NCBI GenBank assembly: GCA_031259365.1
Contig: JAIRLP010000077.1
Coordinates: forward strand, 1-5,499
Direction: 5' to 3'
DNA length: 5,499 bases
DNA from: Rickettsiales bacterium
Lineage (GTDB): Bacteria > Pseudomonadota > Alphaproteobacteria > Rs-D84
This document shows positions 1-5,317 of the stretch, piece after piece. A program made the position numbers and the translations under genes. The number at the start of each line of letters is the position of its first letter. Position 1 is the first letter of the stretch. Under the pieces are notes generated by a model. It searched no databases. It was not told the origin of the DNA and saw only the letters and a list, made by a program, of their open reading frames with translations.

Positions 1-1
1 G

Positions 2-394
2 GTCTATGTCGCTATGGGGATTATTTTAGCTGTGTTGGCATTTTTGTTGGCAACGCGCACAATGTACTTGTTTGACAAGGTGGGCCGGGGCACAATTAGC
101 CCATGGCGTCCACCAAAAAAATTAATTGTCCAAGGTCCTTTCTGTTATGTCCGAAATCCGATTATTACCAGCGTATTAATGTTCTTGCTGGCAGAATATT
201 TGATCTTTGACGCAACGGCTATTTTAGTATGGACGATCGTGTTCTTTGTTGGACATATGATTTACTTTCCGCTGGTTGAAGAAAAGGCATTAGAAAGACG
301 TTTTGGCAAACCTTATCAGGAATATAAAAAACATGTCCCGCGTTGGATACCACGACCAACCAAATGGGACCAAAAATCAAAAGACAGGGCATAA
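2..394 (+). CDS. Isoprenylcysteine carboxyl methyltransferase-family membrane protein, C-terminal part
   Basis: The reading frame is open at the left edge, so the true start is probably outside the window; the first ATG inside is at 14, giving 126 residues. Numbered from that Met, there is a hydrophobic N-terminal segment (about 2-15), the family signature GPFCYVRNP (41-49), two further hydrophobic stretches (about 50-66 and 68-87), then a C-terminal block with E89/E90, FGKPYQEY (97-104) and VPRWIP (108-113). This order (G-P-x-x-Y-x-R-N-P, membrane helices, then E..L...FG..Y..Y...V) is the bacterial ICMT/PEMT-like methyltransferase fold, an integral inner-membrane protein that uses S-adenosylmethionine. 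The RNP and C-terminal Glu/Tyr positions form the cofactor site in characterised relatives. The substrate of bacterial members is mostly unknown; a phospholipid or small hydrophobic acceptor is possible. The stop codon lies in the loop of the following terminator. Family assignment is firm; substrate is not. Confidence 0.85.
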   Translation, partial: VYVAMGIILAVLAFLLATRTMYLFDKVGRGTISPWRPPKKLIVQGPFCYVRNPIITSVLMFLLAEYLIFDATAILVWTIVFFVGHMIYFPLVEEKALERRFGKPYQEYKKHVPRWIPRPTKWDQKSKDRA

Positions 395-410
395 TGCCCT
401 GTTTTATTTT
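385..410 (+). terminator. Rho-independent terminator overlapping the methyltransferase stop codon
   Basis: CAGGGCA (385-391) pairs perfectly with TGCCCTG (395-401) around a TAA loop, and that loop is itself the stop codon of the methyltransferase. TTTTATTTT follows at 402-410. It separates the methyltransferase from the tRNA gene. Confidence 0.85.
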
Positions 411-419
411 ACGTTTTTC

Positions 420-448
420 TTGAAATCAAATACGGCTGGGGATATACT
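420..448 (+). promoter_or_regulatory. Sigma70-type promoter for tRNA-Thr with GC-rich discriminator
   Basis: TTGAAA (420-425) and TATACT (443-448) are separated by 17 bases, close to the housekeeping consensus. The discriminator just after the -10 is GCGGGG (449-454), the GC-rich type found at stringently controlled stable-RNA promoters. The predicted transcription start near 455 is only a few bases before the mature tRNA 5' end at 459. Confidence 0.75.
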
Positions 449-458
449 GCGGGGATAT

Positions 459-534
459 GCCGATGTAGCTCAGCTGGTAGAGCATCTCATTCGTAATGAG
501 GGGGTCGCAAGTTCGAATCTTGTCATCGGCACCA
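459..534 (+). tRNA. tRNA-Thr (anticodon CGT)
   Basis: A complete cloverleaf can be drawn. The acceptor arms GCCGATG (459-465) and CATCGGC (524-530) pair over all seven positions, with discriminator A531 and an encoded CCA (532-534). The D-stem is GCTC/GAGC (468-471/480-483). The anticodon stem TCTCA/TGAGG (485-489/497-501) holds loop TTCGTAA with anticodon CGT at 492-494, which reads ACG (Thr). The variable loop is 502-506 and the T-arm GCAAG-TTCGAAT-CTTGT (507-523). The gene has its own promoter and terminator and appears monocistronic. Confidence 0.97.
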
Positions 535-538
535 GATT

Positions 539-576
539 ATAAAGAAAAGGCAACATAATGTTGCCTTGTCCTTTAT
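539..576 (+). terminator. Terminator after tRNA-Thr
   Basis: AAGGCAACA (547-555) and TGTTGCCTT (559-567) form a perfect 9-bp stem with a TAA loop. ATAAAG (539-544) can pair with CTTTAT (571-576) below a small internal loop. The U-run is poor (GTCCTTTATT), so it may act as a processing or termination hairpin of moderate strength. Confidence 0.7.
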
Positions 577-612
577 TCATGCCTTGTCATACTGCATAGG
601 GATCTATAGATA

Positions 613-675
613 TTGGATAAAAAAACAAAACAAGAACTAATTGCCGCATATCGAAATTTAAACCTGTCATTATAA
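613..675 (+). CDS. Possible 20-residue ORF between tRNA-Thr and the ileS leader
   Basis: A TTG-initiated frame of 20 codons begins L/M-D-K-K-T-K-Q-E-L-I-A-A-Y-R and ends in TAA at 673-675, exactly where a terminator stem starts. AGGGA (599-603 region) lies about 10 bases upstream and could serve as a ribosome binding site. TTGTCA at 584-589 is a fair -35, but no good -10 follows it. The peptide is charged and helix-like, with no recognised family. It may be a remnant of a longer gene, a short peptide, or chance coding within a small RNA that ends at 700. Support is weak: a rare start codon, short length and no homology evidence. Confidence 0.2.
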   Translation: MDKKTKQELIAAYRNLNLSL

Positions 676-700
676 GCCGCCTGTTTGGGTGGCTGTTTTT
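675..700 (+). terminator. Intrinsic terminator in the tRNA-ileS intergenic region
   Basis: AGCCGCC (675-681) pairs with GGTGGCT (688-694), with one G-U pair and a TGTTTG loop, followed by GTTTTT (695-700). It implies a short transcript ending here, either readthrough from tRNA-Thr or a small RNA/ORF at about 600-700, and insulates the ileS leader. Confidence 0.6.
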
Positions 701-729
701 CATCGTCGTCAACCCCATGTTTGTTTTTG

Positions 730-757
730 TTGCGAACAAAATGTTTTTATCTATAAA
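730..757 (+). promoter_or_regulatory. Candidate ileS-nth promoter
   Basis: TTGCGA (730-735) and TATAAA (752-757) are 16 bases apart, predicting a start near 764 and a leader of about 140 nt before ileS. The -35 sits inside a perfect inverted repeat, TTTTGTT-GCG-AACAAAA (725-741), which could be an operator or chance in AT-rich sequence. A second, weaker option is TTGTGG (761-766) with TATTAG (784-789); that would start transcription close to the leader ORF at 801. Confidence 0.45.
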
Positions 758-800
758 TTTTTGTGGAAATCGTATAAAACATATATTAGAATCATGCACA

Positions 801-833
801 ATGACCACGAAAACAATAATTATTATAAAATAA
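801..833 (+). CDS. Candidate Ile-rich leader peptide of ileS
   Basis: The ten-codon ORF reads M-T-T-K-T-I-I-I-I-K-stop; the Ile codons ATA ATT ATT ATA occupy 816-827 and TAA is at 831-833. Runs of the regulatory amino acid are the hallmark of leader peptides in ribosome-mediated attenuation (trp, his, thr, ilv, pheST leaders). Here the run matches the cognate amino acid of the downstream gene, isoleucyl-tRNA synthetase. The stop codon lies just before a hairpin and an intrinsic terminator that precede ileS. Both ATA (decoded by the lysidine-modified tRNA) and ATT occur, so both Ile tRNAs would be sensed. Weak points are a poor Shine-Dalgarno sequence (TAGAA at 787-791) and the AT-rich context, which favours Ile codons by chance. 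An overlapping frame from ATG 794 also carries three Ile codons but runs through the terminator to 889. Confidence 0.5.
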   Translation: MTTKTIIIIK

Positions 834-837
834 TCAT

Positions 838-885
838 CCATTCGCGCTTTTGGCGATGGCTGGGGCGCGCATGCGCCCATTTTTT
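838..885 (+). promoter_or_regulatory. ileS attenuator: protector hairpin, antiterminator and intrinsic terminator
   Basis: Two adjacent hairpins form the default state. CCATTCGC (838-845) pairs with GCGATGG (853-859) with one bulged T. GGGCGC (863-868) pairs with GCGCCC (873-878) around GCAT and is followed by six T (880-885), an intrinsic terminator ending 20 bases before the ileS ATG. An alternative hairpin pairs CGCGCTTT (843-850) with GGGGCGCG region 862-869 (five G-C pairs plus G-U pairs) and excludes both. A ribosome stalled on the Ile codons (816-827) would mask the start of the first hairpin and favour the alternative, giving readthrough. A ribosome at the stop codon (831-833) would cover 843-848 and favour termination. 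The terminator is clear by eye; the switch logic is inferred. Confidence 0.6.
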
Positions 886-905
886 ATAGAATAAGGAAAA
901 AGACA

Positions 906-3900
906 ATGGCATATCCGAAGACTGAACCAAAGGCAAACTTTCCACAGGTGGAAAAAGAAGTTTCTGCTTTTTGGAAATCTGATAACACATTTCATCGTGT
1001 ACGCGAAAAGAATGCAAACGGCGAAACATTCCGTTTCTTTGACGGACCCGCGACACCATCTTCTATTCCACATATTGGTCACTTGGGCATTTCCGCAGTC
1101 AAGGATATGGTTTGCAGATATAACTGGATGAAGGGGAAAAACGTCATTCATAAATTGGGTTGGGACGTCCATGGATTACCAACAGAAGTTATGGTTGAAA
1201 AAGCGACCGGCAAACAGTCCAAAGAATTGGTTGCCCAATATGGTATTGAAAAATTCTGTGACATGTGCCGCGAAGGTGTTATGAAATACGTAGACGAATG
1301 GGTTAAATATATCGGACGCATCGGTCGTTGGGTAGATGTTGCCGACGATGGTAACACTGTGTACAACACAATGTATCCAACATATATGGAATCCGTTATT
1401 TGGGCATTAAAGAAATTATATGATGATGGTTTGCTGTACAAAGACTTCAAAGTAAATCCTTTTGATTGGATGCTGGGCACGGTTATGTCTAATTCCGAGG
1501 CATCCCAAGAATACCAAGATATTGTTGATGACGCTGTAACCGTTTGGTTTGAATTAAAGGACGGTAAACGTGTCCTGGCTTGGACAACAACACCTTGGAC
1601 TTTGCCTGCGAATTCAGCGTTGGCCGTTAATCCTAATATGACATATGTGGTTATGAAAGACACTGATGGCGCAGAATATGTTATTGCCGAAGGTCGTGTT
1701 TCTGCATACGAAAAACAATTCGCCAATGCCGAAAAAATCGCAACAATCAAGGGAACTGAATTGGTGGGTCAGAAATACACACCATTATTCCCATATTATG
1801 ATGACGAAAAATTATATTCTGTGATTTATGCAGATTATGTATCAGACAGCGACGGTACAGGCATCGTGCACATCGCACCTGCATTTGGTGAAGAAGACTA
1901 TTTGGCGGCCAAGGCACTGGATCCAAAATTCCCCGTATTGGTCAACGTGGATGATTACGGTAACTTCACACCAGACGTTACTGACTGGGCGGGAATGAAT
2001 ATTTTCCAAGCCAATCCAAAAATCATCGAAACATTAAAAGCAAATGGACATCTGGTAAAAAAAGAACAATATAAGCACAGTTATCCATACAGTCCTCGTT
2101 CCAAAGGTAAACTGATCTATCGCGCGACCGAGGCTTGGTACATTGATGTGCCAAAAATCCGTGATCGCTTGTTGGCGAACAATGCCAAGGTTGATTGGAA
2201 ATCAGCGGGATCAAGATTCGAAGCATGGATCGAAGGCGCACGTCCTTGGGGTATTTCAAGAAACCGTTTCTGGGGCGTGCCATTACCTATCTGGACCAAT
2301 GACGTCGGCGAATACAAGGTATTTGGATCCATCGCCCAAATGAATGAATTCTTTGGCGCAGACATCAAAGATCTTCATAGACCAACATTGGATAAATTGG
2401 AAAAAGATGGATGGAAACGTATCCCAGATGTATTGGATGCTTGGTTTGAATCCGGTTCTATGCCATTTGCAGCGCAGCATTATCCATTTGAAAACACCGG
2501 TATAGTGAACGCACCTGATTACATGTCCGATTATATCATAGAAGGTGTTGACCAGACACGCGGTTGGTTTTATACATTGATGGTGCTGGGCACAGCTTTG
2601 TTTGACAGACCTGCATTTAAAACAATTACTGCTAATGGACACACGGTTGATGAACACAAAAAGAAAATGTCTAAATCACTAGGTAATTATGTTGATACAA
2701 ATGATATGTTTGCAACATATGGCGCAGATGCGATGCGATTGAACATTATCGGATCTAATTTCCTAAAGGGTGAACCAGTACCGATCGACAAAGAAGGTAA
2801 AGTATTCGGCGACACCGTCAAAAACATTTTAACACCTTTGTGGAATGCCTATCATTTCTTCACATTGTATGCGAACGCTGGAAACATCACTGCAAAAGAA
2901 ACCAAAGACTGGTCGGGCACACCAAACATCATGGATAGATATATCTTGGTCGAATTGAACGAACTGTTCAAAGTTGCAAATGATTCATTATCCAGTTACG
3001 AACCATATACAATATTACGTCGCGTTGTTGAATTCTTGGATATTTTAAACAACTGGTATATCCGTCGTTCTCGTGAACGGTTCTGGAACGAAGAAGGCGA
3101 CGCCTTTGATACATTGTACACAGTTCTAACCCATCTGTGTCGCGTACTGGCACCATTTGCACCATTTATCAGCGATTATATCTATCGCAATTTAACAGGC
3201 GCAGAATCTGTGCACCTGCAAGATTATCCTGCATATACAGAAAATGCAGTTAGTGCCGAATTAACAGATGAAATGCGCCGCGTACAGTCTGTGGTATCTG
3301 TTGGGAAACAGTTGCGCGAAACATATAAATTGCGTAATCGATTGCCTTTGGCCAAGCTGACAATTGCTGGACCTGACATGAGTGACTATGCAGATATCAT
3401 CAAGGACGAATTGAATGTAAAATCCGTTGAATTCACATCAAACGTTACGTCTTTGGCTGATTCATTTGTTTATTTGATCACGCCAAAGATCGGCGCCCGT
3501 CTGGGTGGTGCTTTGAAAGATATTATCCCGGCCGTTAAACGCGGCGAATATGAAATCAAGGGTGATACACTGGCGGCTGCCGGACAAACATTAAATTCTG
3601 ATGAATTCGAATCACGTTTGACTGTCAAAAAAGGTGTGACCGGTGCCGCATTACCTGATAATACAGCCGTGGTGGTATTGGATACTGAATTAAACGGTGA
3701 ATTGATTGCCGAAGGCTTGGCAAACGATGCCCTGCGCTTTATCCAAGACACCAGAAAAATAATTGGTCTGGACGTATCTGACCGCATCACTTTGGAATAC
3801 AGCGCCGATCCTGCATTGAACGACGCCCTTGCAAGCCACCGTGACAGAATTATGGCTGATGTTTTGGCTGTTGATATGACACGCGGGACAGGGGAACACC

Positions 3901-3950
3901 AAAATGATATCGAAGGATACAACTTTGGTATTACAATCAAAAAGGCTTAA
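906..3950 (+). CDS. ileS: Isoleucyl-tRNA synthetase, type 2-like
   Basis: Cytoplasmic class I synthetase that charges tRNA-Ile with isoleucine using ATP, 1014 residues. The Rossmann catalytic domain carries the HIGH motif as PHIGH (55-59) and KMSKS at 587-591. The inserted CP1 editing domain, which hydrolyses Val-tRNA-Ile, shows the Thr-rich TTTPWTLPAN (227-236) and GTGIVHIAPAFGEED (317-331). The blocks DVLDAWFESGSMPFA (508-522) and EGVDQTRGWFYT (546-557) match the eukaryote-like type 2 branch; type 1 enzymes usually read WFDSG here. There is no C-terminal Cys4 zinc module, also consistent with type 2. The C-terminal anticodon-binding helical domain starts around 'MDRYILVELN' in the 670s-680s. 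The ATG at 906 has AAGGA (893-897) 8 bases upstream. An intrinsic terminator/attenuator lies in the leader, and nth follows after 2 bases. Type 2 enzymes are known to include mupirocin-tolerant forms, but susceptibility cannot be read from this sequence. Confidence 0.97.
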   Translation: MAYPKTEPKANFPQVEKEVSAFWKSDNTFHRVREKNANGETFRFFDGPATPSSIPHIGHLGISAVKDMVCRYNWMKGKNVIHKLGWDVHGLPTEVMVEKATGKQSKELVAQYGIEKFCDMCREGVMKYVDEWVKYIGRIGRWVDVADDGNTVYNTMYPTYMESVIWALKKLYDDGLLYKDFKVNPFDWMLGTVMSNSEASQEYQDIVDDAVTVWFELKDGKRVLAWTTTPWTLPANSALAVNPNMTYVVMKDTDGAEYVIAEGRVSAYEKQFANAEKIATIKGTELVGQKYTPLFPYYDDEKLYSVIYADYVSDSDGTGIVHIAPAFGEEDYLAAKALDPKFPVLVNVDDYGNFTPDVTDWAGMNIFQANPKIIETLKANGHLVKKEQYKHSYPYSPRSKGKLIYRATEAWYIDVPKIRDRLLANNAKVDWKSAGSRFEAWIEGARPWGISRNRFWGVPLPIWTNDVGEYKVFGSIAQMNEFFGADIKDLHRPTLDKLEKDGWKRIPDVLDAWFESGSMPFAAQHYPFENTGIVNAPDYMSDYIIEGVDQTRGWFYTLMVLGTALFDRPAFKTITANGHTVDEHKKKMSKSLGNYVDTNDMFATYGADAMRLNIIGSNFLKGEPVPIDKEGKVFGDTVKNILTPLWNAYHFFTLYANAGNITAKETKDWSGTPNIMDRYILVELNELFKVANDSLSSYEPYTILRRVVEFLDILNNWYIRRSRERFWNEEGDAFDTLYTVLTHLCRVLAPFAPFISDYIYRNLTGAESVHLQDYPAYTENAVSAELTDEMRRVQSVVSVGKQLRETYKLRNRLPLAKLTIAGPDMSDYADIIKDELNVKSVEFTSNVTSLADSFVYLITPKIGARLGGALKDIIPAVKRGEYEIKGDTLAAAGQTLNSDEFESRLTVKKGVTGAALPDNTAVVVLDTELNGELIAEGLANDALRFIQDTRKIIGLDVSDRITLEYSADPALNDALASHRDRIMADVLAVDMTRGTGEHQNDIEGYNFGITIKKA

Positions 3951-3952
3951 AC

Positions 3953-4636
3953 ATGATGAAGAAAATCACACTAACACCTGATATTTATTTCCGCGAAGTC
4001 CCCAAAACTGTGGATATGGAAATCCGCAGTGAATTGTATTCAATGAATGATTTCACATTCGCTGTGGCTGTTATTCTGTCGGCGCAAGCAACTGACAAAA
4101 AGGTGAACGAAGTCACCCCAGCACTGTTTACCGAAGCGTCCACACCAGAAGCCATGTTAATAATGGGCGAAGATGGTTTGAAAAAACATATCAAAGTGAT
4201 TTCATTTTTTAATAACAAGGCTAAAAATATCATCGCCCTGTCTGAACAGCTGGCTGGCAAGGTAAAGGTTTCGACACCATCCGATTGGAAATTCCCGAAC
4301 GAATATCATAATCAAAAGGCGTTAATGGCCTTGCCTGGTATTGGTCAAAAAACGGCCAACGTCATTATGAATGTTTTGTGGGATGCGCCAATGGTGGGTG
4401 TGGATACGCACGTTTTCCGTAATGCACATCGTTATGGTTGGGTTGATGCGTCAGACAATACGCCTGAAAAGGTCGAAACTAAATTGCTGAAATTAATCCC
4501 TAAAAAATATCATGCCATGACAAATCACGTTATGGTTCTGCATGGTCGTTATACGTGCAAGGCGCTTCGCCCATTATGTGAAAACTGCCCCGTGGCCAAA
4601 TGGTGCAAGGCGCTAGACAAAAGATTGCCAATCTAG
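3953..4636 (+). CDS. nth: Endonuclease III (DNA glycosylase/AP lyase)
   Basis: Base-excision repair enzyme that removes oxidised pyrimidines and cleaves the abasic site by beta-elimination; 227 residues, near the usual 210-230. The N-terminal helical part has the family block LSAQATDKKVNEVTPALF (42-59). The helix-hairpin-helix is LPGIGQKTANVIMN (127-140) with the catalytic Lys at 133, and the catalytic Asp is D151 in GVDTHVFR. The C-terminal [4Fe-4S] ligands are C202, C209, C212 and C218 with the exact C-x6-C-x2-C-x5-C spacing. ATG codons occur at 3953 and 3956; AAAGG at the end of ileS (3941-3945) is 7 bases from the first, so 3953 is preferred. The 2-base gap from ileS and the shared end terminator point to cotranscription, so nth may inherit the ileS attenuation control. 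Confidence 0.97.
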   Translation: MMKKITLTPDIYFREVPKTVDMEIRSELYSMNDFTFAVAVILSAQATDKKVNEVTPALFTEASTPEAMLIMGEDGLKKHIKVISFFNNKAKNIIALSEQLAGKVKVSTPSDWKFPNEYHNQKALMALPGIGQKTANVIMNVLWDAPMVGVDTHVFRNAHRYGWVDASDNTPEKVETKLLKLIPKKYHAMTNHVMVLHGRYTCKALRPLCENCPVAKWCKALDKRLPI

Positions 4637-4639
4637 TAG

Positions 4640-4667
4640 AAAACCGGCAACCGCCGGTTTTTGTTTT
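4640..4667 (+). terminator. Terminator of ileS-nth, possibly bidirectional
   Basis: AAAACCGGC (4640-4648) pairs perfectly with GCCGGTTTT (4653-4661) around AACC, followed by TGTTTT (4662-4667). It begins 3 bases after the nth stop. Read on the minus strand the stem also ends in TTTT (then C), so it can serve the convergent virB2 unit, whose last ORF stops inside the plus-strand U-run. Confidence 0.85.
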
Positions 4668-4737
4668 ACCCAACCATATAACCGCAAAGAAATACGGCAA
4701 TAACCATAATAATAAAAATTATTATTTTGGATTTCAT
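4666..4737 (-). CDS. 23-residue single-span membrane peptide downstream of virB2
   Basis: A short ORF starts M-K-S-K, continues with an almost unbroken hydrophobic run rich in Ile, Val and Phe (residues 5-17), and ends V-F-L-C-G-Y-M-V-G. AAGGAG (4744-4749 on the minus strand) stands 6 bases before the ATG, a near-ideal ribosome binding site. The ORF starts 13 bases after the virB2 stop and ends at the convergent terminator, so it looks like the last gene of the virB2 transcript. The positive N-terminus predicts a single inner-membrane helix with the N-terminus in the cytoplasm. A Cys follows the helix, but F-L at -2/-1 does not fit a lipobox (Gly/Ala/Ser at -1), so a VirB7-type lipoprotein is unlikely. 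No family is recognised. It could be a small partner of the pilin or of the secretion machinery. Confidence 0.55.
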   Translation of the reverse strand: MKSKIIIFIIMVIAVFLCGYMVG

Positions 4738-4750
4738 CTTAATCTCCTTT

Positions 4751-5110
4751 TTACCATCCTGTTGTCAATTGCGAACACGAGACGATTTGACCATTCATTA
4801 AAAAGCTCAGAACTATTCCGATTGAAAACAACAATGCAAAACCAATAATCATTGGAATGCCGACTGATTTCAATCCTTCAACTCCTTCTTTGCCACCTAC
4901 TTTGCCAGTAGAGATGAAATCCCATGCCGCTTTGGCCAGGACAAATCCAGCCCCCAGAAAAGCCAATATCCGAAGTGTGTTAAACACAGTTTGCGTTTGA
5001 CCGATCAATTGGCATAGGCCCCCATCTTGCGATCCCGCAGCAAAAGCTGGGACAAGCAATAAAGCAATTATCACAAATGTGACGACCCCCGTTGTTTTTT
5101 TGTTTTTCAT
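4751..5110 (-). CDS. virB2: TrbC/VirB2-family type IV secretion pilin precursor
   Basis: 119-residue precursor with a basic N-terminus (MKNKK), a hydrophobic signal segment (8-22) and a signal peptidase site at PAFAA (21-25), giving a mature protein of about 94-95 residues. The mature part has two membrane helices, about 46-63 (ILAFLGAGFVLAKAAW) and 83-105 (VGIPMIIGFALLFSIG), joined by a short Lys/Gly-rich loop (70-81), the topology of VirB2/TrbC pilins. These sit in the inner membrane before assembly into the conjugation or effector-secretion pilus. C33 and C112 lie outside the helices on the same predicted periplasmic side and might form a disulfide. The ATG at 5110 is chosen because GGAGG (5118-5122) is 7 bases upstream; an in-frame GTG at 5149 would put the start inside a terminator hairpin. 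No other virB genes are in the window. The gene follows a long structured leader and precedes a 23-residue ORF. Confidence 0.85.
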   Translation of the reverse strand: MKNKKTTGVVTFVIIALLLVPAFAAGSQDGGLCQLIGQTQTVFNTLRILAFLGAGFVLAKAAWDFISTGKVGGKEGVEGLKSVGIPMIIGFALLFSIGIVLSFLMNGQIVSCSQLTTGW

Positions 5111-5311
5111 TAACAAACCTCCAGTTTTTTGTTTTACAAAAAACCGCACAAATATTTGGGCGGTTGGAGGTTCAAGACAATTTTTAGGAATTGTGCCGCT
5201 TATTCAATGTATTCGCGAGCCCTCCAACCATAAAAAAAGTTGGAGTTTTCATCCCTTTCGGAACGCCTAAAACAGAGGTCTTGACACCTCATCACAAGAA
5301 TACCTTGTGAC
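5111..5311 (-). ncRNA. Structured leader RNA (candidate riboswitch/attenuator) of virB2
   Basis: Predicted transcript from about 5311 down to the virB2 start. In transcript order the hairpins are: TCACAAG/CTTGTGA (5304-5310/5292-5298); GAGGT/ACCTC (5286-5290/5275-5279); a two-part stem, GTTTT/AAAAC (5269-5273/5245-5249) above CGTTCC-GAAA-GGGATG (5250-5265) with a GNRA-type loop; then segment A, CTCCAAC (5239-5245). Segment B, GGTTGGAGG (5221-5229), pairs with A over 7 bp or with segment C, CCTCCAACC (5162-5170), over 9 bp. Between B and C lie a small GC stem (5215-5220/5195-5199) and ACAATT/AATTGT (5177-5182/5189-5194). C overlaps the 5' arm of the terminator at 5138-5165 and is also complementary to the virB2 ribosome binding site (5165-5172 with 5116-5123, 8 bp). 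No known riboswitch class is recognised. It may alternatively act as a free small RNA ending at the terminator. Confidence 0.6.
5138..5165 (-). terminator. Intrinsic terminator inside the virB2 leader
   Basis: On the minus strand AACCGC (5165-5160) pairs with GCGGTT (5147-5142), and CAAA/TTTG (5158-5155/5152-5149) extends the stem past one mismatch. The run GGTTTTTTG follows. It lies between the promoter and the virB2 ribosome binding site, so it must be bypassed for virB2 expression from that promoter. Confidence 0.75.
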
Positions 5312-5317
5312 TTTTTG

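Noticed and set aside
587..880. 97-codon minus-strand frame across the ileS leader
   Set aside because: Low-complexity sequence with no ribosome binding site; it covers a plus-strand terminator, attenuator and leader ORF.
794..889. 31-codon ORF from ATG 794 as the ileS leader peptide
   Set aside because: It has three Ile codons but reads through the terminator, so ribosome position could not set the switch in the usual way; the 801-833 frame fits better.
764..905. T-box riboswitch controlling ileS
   Set aside because: No T-box consensus (TGGNACCGCG-like antiterminator bulge) and no stem I with specifier loop; the leader is too short.
1148..1750. 200-codon open frame on the minus strand inside ileS
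   Set aside because: It lies wholly within the clear IleRS coding sequence, has no family-like features and is explained as a shadow of codon bias in the opposite frame. The same holds for the other minus-strand frames at 2023-2657, 2968-3165 and 3470-3940.
4666..4737. VirB7-type lipoprotein
   Set aside because: The residue before the Cys is Leu, not Gly/Ala/Ser, and only five residues follow the Cys, so it does not fit a lipobox-processed lipoprotein.
5111..5149. Longer virB2 start (132 residues, GTG at 5149)
   Set aside because: The GTG lies in the 3' arm of the leader terminator and would add 13 residues before a normal signal peptide. The ATG at 5110 has GGAGG at 7 bases.
5245..5273. 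tracrRNA or CRISPR-repeat-like element (GTTTTAG...AAAAC)
   Set aside because: The resemblance is limited to a few bases; no repeat array or cas gene is visible, and the segment is explained by a local hairpin.
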